From positions 806,001-870,000 of the forward strand of contig NZ_FNVZ01000005.1 of NCBI RefSeq assembly GCF_900104625.1: a stretch of DNA of 64,000 nt, read 5' to 3'. The translations under genes and the position numbers were made by a program. This stretch comes from Leptotrichia massiliensis (GTDB lineage Bacteria; Fusobacteriota; Fusobacteriia; Fusobacteriales; Leptotrichiaceae). This document shows positions 1-7,802 of the stretch, in pieces; within the stretch, counting starts at the first letter, position 1; each line of letters opens with the position of its first letter. The notes under the pieces were generated by a model that was given only the letters and a program-made list of their open reading frames with translations, was not told the DNA's origin and made no database searches.

Positions 1-321
1 AATTAAAGAAATCCAGTTAAATAATTCCTTGTTTAGCAGATAATTTTCATGCTTTACATTTTCCTGCCACCAAAGTCCTTCTAGTGGCGGAACAACATAT
101 TCAAAAAATCCTTCAATTTTGTATTCTGTTTTATAGCTCATCTTAAGAGTGTAGGCAACTCCATATAGCATTTCAACTGCTTTCTGATACTCGCCATCTT
201 TTTCGTTGGGATTTCCTTTTCCTCGCACTGCTATAAAATTCATTTTAGGGATTTCTATAATTTCAGGTTTTTCTGACGGTCTATAAAATTTTTTAAATTC
301 CTTCTTAAAATCAAATGCCAT
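1..321 (-). CDS. GyrI-like small-molecule-binding domain protein (partial, 3' end outside window)
   Basis: The ATG is at 321 on the minus strand and the frame stays open to the window edge (107 codons seen). The visible protein starts MAFDFKKEFKKFYRPSEKPE and continues through FIAVRGKGNPNEKDGEYQ, then YTLKMSYKTEYKIEGFF and VVPPLEGLWWQ. This is the layout of stand-alone GyrI-like proteins (about 200 aa in the family), which bind cationic or hydrophobic small molecules like the effector domains of multidrug-responsive regulators. It lies 19 bp behind another effector-binding protein at 341-814, so the two probably share a transcript. A function as drug-binding protein or hydrolase is inferred only. 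Confidence 0.75.
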   Translation of the reverse strand, partial: MAFDFKKEFKKFYRPSEKPEIIEIPKMNFIAVRGKGNPNEKDGEYQKAVEMLYGVAYTLKMSYKTEYKIEGFFEYVVPPLEGLWWQENVKHENYLLNKELFNWISLI

Positions 322-340
322 AACTATAATCTCCTAGTTA

Positions 341-814
341 TTATTTTATGCTGATATAAATGTGAATTTCCATATTTTCATAATCATTACCTGCTATATA
401 TTCTTCAAAATCATAGGTATAGTTTCTTATATCAGCTTTTTCTTTCCCAAATTCTTCCCAAAATTTATACCAAAATTCTCCAACAGCCTTTACAGGATCA
501 CCAAAAATCACAAATCTTGCATATTTTCCTTCTGGAATTTCTAGACTTGTCATATCTTCAGGAATTTCATCAATTTTATTTTTCACTTCACAGCCTGTAA
601 GACAGTCGTACTCAAAGCCATTTTCATTACTGTAATTATAATAGACTCCAATAGCATTGTTATTTGTTCTGTTCTTTATATTTTTGGCACCTTTTTCAGA
701 ATACAGTTTTTCCCATAAATTTGAAATTTTTTCAGACATTGTTTCATCATCTTTCACTCGTGTTTTAAATCCAACAAGAGTTTTTTCTTTAATTTCTACT
801 ACTTCATATTTCAT
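341..814 (-). CDS. AraC/GyrI-type effector-binding domain protein
   Basis: This 157-aa protein has no DNA-binding domain. It matches the lone effector-binding (GyrI-like) fold: an N-terminal strand VVEIKEKTLVGFKTRV, a central GVYYNYSNENGFEYDCLTGCEV strand pair with an acidic ligand-pocket region, IPEGKYARFVIFGD, and a C-terminal IYISIK strand. Family members bind small molecules or buffer gyrase toxins. It sits 21 bp downstream of the VOC gene and 19 bp upstream of a second GyrI-like gene, all on the minus strand, which suggests a small-molecule-response operon. The function is assigned from the domain only. Confidence 0.75.
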   Translation of the reverse strand: MKYEVVEIKEKTLVGFKTRVKDDETMSEKISNLWEKLYSEKGAKNIKNRTNNNAIGVYYNYSNENGFEYDCLTGCEVKNKIDEIPEDMTSLEIPEGKYARFVIFGDPVKAVGEFWYKFWEEFGKEKADIRNYTYDFEEYIAGNDYENMEIHIYISIK

Positions 815-835
815 AATTATACCACCTTTATCAAT

Positions 836-1237
836 TTATTTGTATTGCTTTAAAAATTCTTCAGTTGGTTCTATAATCTGTATAACATCTATCAGAAGAT
901 TATCAGGACCTTCAAAAATAAAATGCCTCTGTCCCCATTCCTCATTTTGTATTTCTAGCAATATGTTCATATTTTTATCTTCTGAAATCCTTTCATATAT
1001 TTTATCAACATCTTCAACTTCAAAATTTAATATAATTCCTTTGGATTGTTGCCTGAACACTTCTGGAATTGTTTCATGATTTTTATCTATAATTGCTATC
1101 TCAAAGTTATTCTCATGTTTCAAACTTATATACCAATCGCTGACAAATGTTTCTTTAAAATTAAAATACTTTTTTATAAAATTTCCTGTCACCTCTATGT
1201 TATTACTTAAAATTACAGGATAAAAACTATTTAACAT
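836..1237 (-). CDS. VOC (glyoxalase/bleomycin-resistance) superfamily protein
   Basis: This 133-aa protein has the paired beta-alpha-beta-beta-beta layout of the VOC fold. An N-terminal module (FYPVILSNNIEVTGNFIKKY, then the strand SLKHENNFEIAIID) is followed by a second module (ILNFEVEDVDKIYERI, then EEWGQRHFIFEGPDNLLIDV). Typical metal-ligand positions are not all obvious, so it may be a binding protein rather than an enzyme. An AG-rich ribosome binding site lies in front of the ATG. It is the first gene of a likely VOC-GyrI-GyrI operon, and its promoter region carries a perfect 9-bp inverted repeat (1286-1307), probably the target of the neighbouring WYL regulator. Confidence 0.75.
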   Translation of the reverse strand: MLNSFYPVILSNNIEVTGNFIKKYFNFKETFVSDWYISLKHENNFEIAIIDKNHETIPEVFRQQSKGIILNFEVEDVDKIYERISEDKNMNILLEIQNEEWGQRHFIFEGPDNLLIDVIQIIEPTEEFLKQYK

Positions 1238-1285
1238 AAAAATTCCTCCTCTTTAAAATTTTCTATAGATATTATAATACAAAAA

Positions 1286-1307
1286 ATATGACACCAGTGT
1301 GTCATAT
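1286..1307. promoter_or_regulatory. Candidate operator: 9-bp perfect inverted repeat
   Basis: ATATGACAC and GTGTCATAT form a perfect inverted repeat around a 4-nt spacer (CAGT). On the minus strand the repeat lies just upstream of a TATAAT -10 box (about 1271-1278), so it covers the -35 region of the VOC-GyrI-GyrI operon. A dyad of this size suits a dimeric regulator. The adjacent WYL protein (1382-2275) is the obvious candidate, but the pairing is inferred. Confidence 0.6.
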
Positions 1308-1381
1308 TTATAATAATATTATTTATTTTTTATCATTATTTTTAATCCTATAAAAAATGAAAATCAAAATAATCAAATCTT

Positions 1382-2275
1382 TTAAAAATAATTTTTCTTC
1401 ATTTTTACAATTTTTTCAAACAAAATTTTCTTTATTCTCTCTGGCTCTTCTATCTTCAAATGTTCTCCAAAAGATAGAAGATAGCCGTAAATCCATTCAT
1501 TTTCAGGATATTCCATTATAATTTCAAAATCGCCATTTTCCATTTTGTTTATATTCTCTTCAGAAAATTCATCATAGACACGGTATGCTTGTGATTTATC
1601 TATTTTGACTATGATTTTTGTATTTTCTACCGTATTTTTCTTGTTATTTATTTCAAAGTCTTTGATTGTTTTTTCAAAATATTCGTTTGTTAAAGTCAGA
1701 TTTTTAATTCTTGTTATTTTAAATTGACGGATATCATTTTTTTTGTGGCAATAGGCAAACAAGTACCATGCTTTTTCTTTAAACCATAAATTTAAAGGGT
1801 CTGCTGTTCTTTCATAATGTTCGCCTTTTGTGTTAAAATAGTTAAATTTTACGGTTTGTTTAGTTAATATTGCCTCTTTAATTTTTTCAAATAAAGCACC
1901 ATCATCGCAATTATATCTTGAAAAGTCTATTTTTATCCAGTTGTCTGACTTTTTGTTAAAAATAGTGCTTAATTTTGAAAGAGTTTTATTGTTGTTAGGA
2001 TAATTAGTGGCATTTAAGCTTTGAAGTGCATAAAGTATTTCATTTTGCTCGTCTTGTGAAAATAGCGATTTATTTATGATGTAGTTATCCATCAGCTTTA
2101 TTCCGCCAGATTTTCCCCTTTGAAAATATACTGGAATACCAGCAGAAGAGAGAATGTCAATATCTCTATAGATTGTTCTCACTGATACTTCAAAATGTTC
2201 GCCAAGTTGTTTTGCAGTAATAGTTTTTTTTTCAAGTAATAAATAAACAATTTCAAATAATCTGCTGATTTTCAT
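1382..2275 (-). CDS. WYL-domain transcriptional regulator (YafY-like)
   Basis: This 297-aa regulator has an N-terminal helix-turn-helix of the HTH_11 type (about 1-65, with TAKQLGEHFEVSVRTIYRDI and the wing GIPVYFQRGKSGG). A WYL effector domain follows in the middle (about 140-215, FNYFNTKGEHYERTADPLNL, WYLFAYCHKKNDIRQFKITR), then a WYL C-terminal extension ending near ERIKKILFEKI. WYL domains bind ligands or nucleic acid and tune transcription. The gene lies 144 bp upstream of the VOC/GyrI genes with the inverted repeat between them, so it probably controls them. Its start lies 88 bp after the UbiA gene of the lipid operon. Confidence 0.88.
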   Translation of the reverse strand: MKISRLFEIVYLLLEKKTITAKQLGEHFEVSVRTIYRDIDILSSAGIPVYFQRGKSGGIKLMDNYIINKSLFSQDEQNEILYALQSLNATNYPNNNKTLSKLSTIFNKKSDNWIKIDFSRYNCDDGALFEKIKEAILTKQTVKFNYFNTKGEHYERTADPLNLWFKEKAWYLFAYCHKKNDIRQFKITRIKNLTLTNEYFEKTIKDFEINNKKNTVENTKIIVKIDKSQAYRVYDEFSEENINKMENGDFEIIMEYPENEWIYGYLLSFGEHLKIEEPERIKKILFEKIVKMKKNYF

Positions 2276-2363
2276 ATTATTTTTGCTCCTCTTTATATCG
2301 TTTAGCTTTTATAAATTAAACACAAATTTTTTATTTTAGTAAAAAATATTTTTGATGTTTGAA

Positions 2364-3428
2364 TTATTTTATCAAACTAAAGAAAAGATGAGGAAGAAGC
2401 CCCATGCACATACTTGAAAAAATAATCCATAATCCCGACACAGTTTCTACAATTTTTCCTGATAAATCCTTTTTCAAAAATTTTACCATAAAATGTATCG
2501 AAACTATCAATATTATAAGCAATGTTAATCCACCAAAGAAAAAATATTTTTCATAAGTATGGGCAAGCCCAAGAATAACAAGAAAATATTCAATAACAAA
2601 AAGTAGGCTTAAAACAACCACAGCCTTTTTTCTTCCCCAAAGTTTGCTATATGTTTGCACTCCATGTTCCTCTTCATCAGCTCTTCTCGTTTTTCTTCCT
2701 ATTTCCAGTACGATTCCATTTAAATAATTTAATGCAAAAAGAGGAATTAATGCAAAATCAATATTATGTCTATACCGTTGTAATATAAAAACGTCAAAAA
2801 TATTTTTTGGTACAATGTATTGTGTAGCTTCTACAATAAAAAGAGTAATGAATACCATTATTACAACGTGGGAGAGAGCATAAATCAAAATTCTTTTTGT
2901 AAGCCATTTTTTTATAAAAAATTCTTTTGCCATTAAAAACATATAAATCCACACCAATAGCATGAAATAAATTAGTTTAGGATTTATAACGTGTGCGAGA
3001 ATTATTTGTATTATAATAGTTGCAAGTCCAATTTTTCCCAATGCTTTTAAGGAAATTATTCCTCTTTGAACAGGTCTGTAAGACCTATATTTTAAATCTT
3101 CTTCATAATCCTTAAATTCATCTGTAATTCTCAGCTGAAAGAAAAACATGAATATTATGATAAATAAGGGAAGTAATTTATACCAGATCATTGGTACTTT
3201 ATCAATTTCTTTATCCCAGAGCAGTGGCACTCTATTGACTTCTTTTGACAAAATTGGTGTTATAATTTTTGAATTATATAGTAATCCTGTGTAAATATAT
3301 CCTGACAAAGTAAAAATTAATGTGAAAAAAGAGTTTTTTCCTAATGGGAATCGCTCATTTAGATATATTTTGAAGTTTTTTATATTTTGGATTATTGATT
3401 TTTTTGAATTTATATTACTTTCGTTCAT
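2364..3428 (-). CDS. UbiA-family prenyltransferase (membrane)
   Basis: This 354-aa protein has about eight to nine hydrophobic segments. It carries the two Asp-rich motifs of UbiA enzymes: RITDEFKDYEED (D103, D107 and D111, followed by YRPVQRG) and a second motif near 244-256 (GRKTRRADEEE), then YSKLWGRKKA. UbiA enzymes bind Mg-prenyl-diphosphate and transfer the prenyl group to aromatic or glycerol-type acceptors inside the membrane. The start has an AGAGGAG ribosome binding site. It is the last gene of the seven-gene minus-strand operon, 29 bp after the 122-aa orphan. The acceptor is unknown. The neighbours (BtaA-like, polyprenol-kinase-like, acyl ligase) point to a lipid rather than a quinone. 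Confidence 0.85.
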   Translation of the reverse strand: MNESNINSKKSIIQNIKNFKIYLNERFPLGKNSFFTLIFTLSGYIYTGLLYNSKIITPILSKEVNRVPLLWDKEIDKVPMIWYKLLPLFIIIFMFFFQLRITDEFKDYEEDLKYRSYRPVQRGIISLKALGKIGLATIIIQIILAHVINPKLIYFMLLVWIYMFLMAKEFFIKKWLTKRILIYALSHVVIMVFITLFIVEATQYIVPKNIFDVFILQRYRHNIDFALIPLFALNYLNGIVLEIGRKTRRADEEEHGVQTYSKLWGRKKAVVVLSLLFVIEYFLVILGLAHTYEKYFFFGGLTLLIILIVSIHFMVKFLKKDLSGKIVETVSGLWIIFSSMCMGLLPHLFFSLIK

Positions 3429-3457
3429 TTTTATTTTCTCCTCTTACAATATTTATT

Positions 3458-3826
3458 TTACTGGCAATAAAACTCAATCATTGAAAGTAAATATCCAGTA
3501 TTATCATCTACATTTGTTTCTTCAAGAAAATCTTTAATTTTGTATCTTAATATTAATTTTTTTTCATTATATCGTTCAGATTTTGTGTTATCTATTACCA
3601 TTACAGGACTTCCTGCACTTGCGAAAGCATCAAGAAATCCTAATGCGAGGTCAAAAAACATTCCTTTTGCCTTAGCACGTGTATAAGTTTGATATTTCTT
3701 ATCCAGATGTGATAAATCCGCTTCGTTTTCTTTTGCTGAACGATAAAACATTTTTAAAGTATCTCTATTGTATGATGAAAATAATTTTAATCCTTCTTGA
3801 ATTAATTCTTTTGCTTCTGTTTTCAT
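3458..3826 (-). CDS. Hypothetical 122-aa protein of the lipid operon
   Basis: I do not recognise this family. The protein is short and mostly helical by composition, with an N-terminal amphipathic stretch (KELIQEGLKLFSSYNRDTLK), a central FFDLALGFLDAFASAGSPVMVID segment that could be membrane-associating, and a charged C-terminus with one Cys (IEFYCQ). A clear AGAAAGGA ribosome binding site precedes the ATG. It lies 18 bp after the acyl ligase and 29 bp before the UbiA gene, so it is almost certainly co-translated with the pathway. It could be a small partner or carrier-like subunit, but no phosphopantetheine DSL motif is seen. Confidence 0.7.
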   Translation of the reverse strand: MKTEAKELIQEGLKLFSSYNRDTLKMFYRSAKENEADLSHLDKKYQTYTRAKAKGMFFDLALGFLDAFASAGSPVMVIDNTKSERYNEKKLILRYKIKDFLEETNVDDNTGYLLSMIEFYCQ

Positions 3827-3844
3827 AAAATTTCCTTTCTGAAT

Positions 3845-5398
3845 TTAAATTTTTTCAACGATCTCTTCAAGTTTTTTATAGTCTGTCTTGCTGTTATGTC
3901 TTTTGTCCATAGGAATTTCAGTTTCAATTATTTTAAATATTTCAAATTTTTCTTTTAGTTCTTTAATTTCACTATCCTCAGATAAATTTCCTTTAAATTC
4001 AGGGTTTCTTTCGGCAAAGAGATATAATTTATTATTCTTGGAAGTAAGGACTGATTTTTTTAAGTTTTTACAAAATGAAAAGGCAGTTTCTACAGTAAAA
4101 GGATAATAAATTTTTTCCCCAAGCTGTATTCGCCCTTTAACTCTTCCTAGCAGTATAAGTTGGCCTTTTTTGTTAATATATCCCATATCTCCTGTTCTAT
4201 GCCATTTTTCATTTGGTTTTTTCTCAACATTTAAATATCCGTTTACTACATTTTCACCTTTTACAAGTATTTCACCTTTTAATGCTGAAAAATCTTCAAT
4301 GTTGTTATTTTTTAGGATTTTATTTTTTTCAGGCGTTTTTTCTAATTCTTCTATTTTAAGTTCTATTTCATTAACAATTTTTCCAGCGAGAAGCCCATCG
4401 CCATTTTTCATATTTTCAATATTTTCTTCTGTTATGTCTTCAAAATTTAATACTGATATGGGTTCAGCCTCTGATGCTCCATACAAGGCTATAATTTTAG
4501 CATTTGCGAAAACTTCTTTAATATTTTTCATAAGGCTGTAAAAGACAGGTGCTCCACCAGTATATACTTTTTGGACATTTTCAAGCATTATTTTTTCATC
4601 TTTGCAAAATTTCACGATGTTTTCAAATATTGCAGGAGGCAAGATGATGTTTTGTATATTATTTTCTGTTATTTGCTTAACAATGTTCCCAAAATCTGAC
4701 TCGACAGGTTTTCGCCAGTTCAAGTCAGGAATAAAGGTAGTTGTTCCTGTTGCCATATGTGAAAGAAGAAATATCGGGAATGAAGAATAAACAGCTGTTT
4801 CTTTTTCAAATTTTAGATTTTTTTCAAGTATATTGTGCTGTCCAAGTAAAAATTCATGCGTTCTCATAATAATTTTTGGAAATCCTGTACTCCCGCTTGT
4901 AAAACTGATAAGAGCAGGTGTATTTCCGTCAATTTTTTCGTTTTGAATTTTTTTCTGATTTTTATTTTTTTCATATATCGAAAGTTTTTCAGAATGTTCC
5001 ATCATTTTAATATAATTAATTTTTTTGCCAATTTTTCTGATTCCCATCAAAAAGAATCCTTTTAAAAGTGTTTTTCCGCTTCCAATTATTCCGTCAGGAG
5101 AAATCATTTCACAGCATTTATTTATATGCTCAATACCAGCATACGGATCAATAAACACAGCCTGCAGTCCCATTTTAAATATTGCAGTCAGAATAAGATA
5201 AAATTCTATGCCAATGGGGACAAAAACAACGATTTTATTTCCTTTTTTAAATCCTTTTTGTGTCAAGTAACTGCAAATTTCATCTGATTTTGTATCAATT
5301 TGGGTAAAAGTAATCTTATTTCCTGTTTTTAAATCAAATAATGCTGTATTGTCTGGATATTGTTTTCTCAAATCTTTAATTTTGTCAATTATTGTCAT
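3845..5398 (-). CDS. AMP-forming acyl ligase (ANL superfamily, fatty acyl-CoA ligase/OleC-like)
   Basis: This 517-aa enzyme shows the ANL motifs in order: the P-loop SFTSGSTGFPK (about 165-175), YGASEAEPIS (A5), HRTGDMGYINKKGQLILLGR (A7/A8), and a C-terminal cap ending in MDKRHNSKTDYKK, whose Lys would be the adenylation lysine (A10). It should activate a carboxylic acid with ATP to an acyl-adenylate and pass it to CoA or another acceptor. The length is normal for fatty acyl-CoA ligases, and the OleC beta-lactone synthetases are close relatives. The ribosome binding site is AAGGCGGTG. It lies 17 bp after the GNAT gene and 18 bp before the orphan. The natural acyl group is unknown. Confidence 0.85.
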   Translation of the reverse strand: MTIIDKIKDLRKQYPDNTALFDLKTGNKITFTQIDTKSDEICSYLTQKGFKKGNKIVVFVPIGIEFYLILTAIFKMGLQAVFIDPYAGIEHINKCCEMISPDGIIGSGKTLLKGFFLMGIRKIGKKINYIKMMEHSEKLSIYEKNKNQKKIQNEKIDGNTPALISFTSGSTGFPKIIMRTHEFLLGQHNILEKNLKFEKETAVYSSFPIFLLSHMATGTTTFIPDLNWRKPVESDFGNIVKQITENNIQNIILPPAIFENIVKFCKDEKIMLENVQKVYTGGAPVFYSLMKNIKEVFANAKIIALYGASEAEPISVLNFEDITEENIENMKNGDGLLAGKIVNEIELKIEELEKTPEKNKILKNNNIEDFSALKGEILVKGENVVNGYLNVEKKPNEKWHRTGDMGYINKKGQLILLGRVKGRIQLGEKIYYPFTVETAFSFCKNLKKSVLTSKNNKLYLFAERNPEFKGNLSEDSEIKELKEKFEIFKIIETEIPMDKRHNSKTDYKKLEEIVEKI

Positions 5399-5415
5399 TC
5401 TACACCGCCTTTTAT

Positions 5416-6444
5416 TTAAAGTTCCTTTATAAACAGGGCATATCTTCTTAACTCATCTCCTAAAAGTGAGCCGATATTTTTTGATATATTTTTTTCATGC
5501 ATCAAGGCATAAATCACATTTTTATAGCCTGAACGTTCCGCTTCCTTCACAAGTTCATCTATCAGAATATACCCCATGCCTTTTCCATTATATCTAGGAG
5601 AAATTGCAATCGTTTTAAGAATCATAGTTTCTATTTTCTCCTTGTATTGAAGTTCGGCATAATCAGGTATTCCAAATACGTAGCCGATTAATTCGTCTTT
5701 TAAATAAAGCATTTTAAAGAATTTTTTTACAATTTTATCTTCATAGTTCATATACATTTTCAAAAATATTTCTCTATCCAATTCAGAATACAGAAAATTA
5801 TTTTTAAATGCCTCAATTGTCAAGTCGTAAACTTTATTCAGCACAGGCATTAAATCTTCATTTTTCGCAGATTTTACTGTTATATCTTTATAGTAGTCAA
5901 ATTTTTTCAACTTTTCAATTTTTTTAGATAAATGCGCCCTTTGAACAGGATTCATATTTTCCATTATTGTTGAAATATAGTAGGTAAGTGGCTTAAAACC
6001 AATTTTTTCAAAGAGTTTCACATAATAGTCTTCATTAAAAGGCTCCAACAAAAACGGAGCATGATTTCCCCTGTCCGTAACATACCGATATGTATTCCAA
6101 GTAGTTCCATTTAAAGGGCCTATTATTGTTTCTATACCATCTTTTTTAAGATTTTCAAAAATTTGATTAAATATTTCTGTTTCATTTTTTCGATATTTTT
6201 CCAAAATATTTACATTGCCAATATATGATGTTGCCTTTTCATTGTAATTGGGACGATTGTGCCATAAATTAAGACTTCCAGCTGTTTCTTCATTCTCATT
6301 ATAAAAAACAATAATTTCAGATGGACGTTCTATTTGTATTTTTGGAATTTCATTTTGTGAAATGTTATTTTCCATAATATATTTTTCTAAATAGTTTTTA
6401 TTTATTTGGTTATTTTCTGTTATTATGTATCGTTTGATTTTCAT
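5416..6444 (-). CDS. GNAT-family acyltransferase, two-domain (342 aa)
   Basis: The C-terminal GNAT domain is clear: the acetyl-CoA loop AISPRYNGKGMGYILIDELV, then NVIYALMHEKNISKNIG. The N-terminal half (GNVNILEKYRKNETEIFNQI, GPLNGTTWNTYRYV, FLLEPFNEDYYVKLFEKIGF) looks like a second, degenerate GNAT module, as in N-acyltransferases of about 340 aa. I start at the ATG at 6444: the earlier TTG at 6468 would place the ribosome binding site AAAGGAG inside the gene. The gene follows the polyprenol-kinase-like gene by about 26 bp. In this operon it probably N-acylates an amino lipid head group or intermediate, using the acyl-CoA made by the neighbouring ligase (inferred). Confidence 0.78.
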   Translation of the reverse strand: MKIKRYIITENNQINKNYLEKYIMENNISQNEIPKIQIERPSEIIVFYNENEETAGSLNLWHNRPNYNEKATSYIGNVNILEKYRKNETEIFNQIFENLKKDGIETIIGPLNGTTWNTYRYVTDRGNHAPFLLEPFNEDYYVKLFEKIGFKPLTYYISTIMENMNPVQRAHLSKKIEKLKKFDYYKDITVKSAKNEDLMPVLNKVYDLTIEAFKNNFLYSELDREIFLKMYMNYEDKIVKKFFKMLYLKDELIGYVFGIPDYAELQYKEKIETMILKTIAISPRYNGKGMGYILIDELVKEAERSGYKNVIYALMHEKNISKNIGSLLGDELRRYALFIKEL

Positions 6445-6470
6445 TTGCAAATTTTCTCCTTTTGACAATT

Positions 6471-7802
6471 TTATAGCATTCCAATTCCTAATAGCAGTAT
6501 AGAACAGATAAAAACTGTTCCAGAAGCTATAAATACTTTTGTTTCTCCGCTAAGCTCCTTTTCCTTTTCAATAATATAAAAAATCTTCATGCTTGTTTCA
6601 TAAGTAAATATGCCGCCAAATATAAAAATTATTATTCCAATTAGCATTTTAAAATCCAAAATTCTTGACAAGGCAAGATAATTTATTATAAAGAAAGCAA
6701 ATGCCTTTCCAATGCTTCCCATCAGAAAATTCATTCTAAATGTTTCCCGTTTTACATTTCCAGCGTTATCTCTTATTAAATTTATAATTCCAAAATGCAG
6801 CGAAAAGGTAAATATATAAATAAGATACATTTTATTTTTATCAAGTATGATGCTCATAGCAAGCCACATTGCTGTAGTAAATGCTATTGCCAAAAGTCCT
6901 TTAAGAGAATCTTTTACTTGCCCTTTTACCTTTGGAGTGAAATGATAATAGCCAAGATACATTATTAGTGGCGGAATAAGCCATTTTATTCCTCCAATTA
7001 TCATTACGATGTAAAGAAAAAATAAACTTGCAGTTTGTGCAACCCTTGTAAGCGTAGTCTTTTTTCTATTCAATATTATAATTATAAGAAGTATCATTAT
7101 TACCCAAAATTTATACATCAGCTCCTGTGCTGTCAAATATAAATTTAATCTTAGAAATAGATACACAAAAAGCGGCACAAAAAGATTATCCAGACCATTC
7201 CATGAAATAACTTCAAGAATCATTGTAAGGATACTTAATAGAAGAGAAACAAGTACAATGTTTATACTCCCGATATCACTGAAAAACAAAAAGAAGTTTA
7301 TACATATGAAGTATGTTGTCAGAAAGAATGTTACCGAGCCTTCTATCGACTTTGTTCCAAATCCCGTATTAAATTTATACTTGCTGTAAAATTCCCCTAT
7401 AAGAGCCGCAAAGGCATCAGAAAGCATAAGAATTATAAGCGGAAGGGCATACATTACCTTATTATCACTTGAAACAAGCCATAATCCCAAAATACTCATA
7501 ATAAAGTATATATCCCCTAAAGTCTTCCTGTTTTTTGTTTCCAGTACTTTTTTAAATCCTGTCACTTTATTTTTTACAATTCGTATAGAAACAAGTAGTA
7601 TAAGAAATACTATCCCAAGTATTACAACCGAGCTTTTTCTTTCAAAGATAAAAGGAAGTGTCAGCCCACCAATTCCTGAGCCTATATGCAGAATCTTCCT
7701 TATAAATTCCGAATTAAGTTTTTCATTTTTTTCAAGCTTGTTAAGCAGAAGGAAAAAGAGTATAAAAGTCGCCAGAACAAATATCATTTTAATAATTTCC
7801 AT
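6471..7802 (-). CDS. Polyprenol/dolichol/phytol-kinase-like membrane protein with C-terminal membrane extension
   Basis: This 443-aa protein is rich in membrane helices. The first half carries the signature of CTP-dependent dolichol/phytol kinases and phosphatidate cytidylyltransferase relatives: RKILHIGSGIGG (about 36-47), TLGDIYFIM, LSDAFAALIGEFYSKYKF, and KSIEGSVTFF. The second half (after about 250) adds further helices with no family I recognise; it includes a polar loop NLIRDNAGNVKRETFRMN. Phytol kinases are usually 200-300 aa, so this is long and may be a fusion. Its first 14 bp overlap the end of the BtaA-like gene, which implies translational coupling. It may phosphorylate a long-chain alcohol or move CMP/phosphate onto a lipid. 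Confidence 0.8.
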   Translation of the reverse strand: MEIIKMIFVLATFILFFLLLNKLEKNEKLNSEFIRKILHIGSGIGGLTLPFIFERKSSVVILGIVFLILLVSIRIVKNKVTGFKKVLETKNRKTLGDIYFIMSILGLWLVSSDNKVMYALPLIILMLSDAFAALIGEFYSKYKFNTGFGTKSIEGSVTFFLTTYFICINFFLFFSDIGSINIVLVSLLLSILTMILEVISWNGLDNLFVPLFVYLFLRLNLYLTAQELMYKFWVIMILLIIIILNRKKTTLTRVAQTASLFFLYIVMIIGGIKWLIPPLIMYLGYYHFTPKVKGQVKDSLKGLLAIAFTTAMWLAMSIILDKNKMYLIYIFTFSLHFGIINLIRDNAGNVKRETFRMNFLMGSIGKAFAFFIINYLALSRILDFKMLIGIIIFIFGGIFTYETSMKIFYIIEKEKELSGETKVFIASGTVFICSILLLGIGML

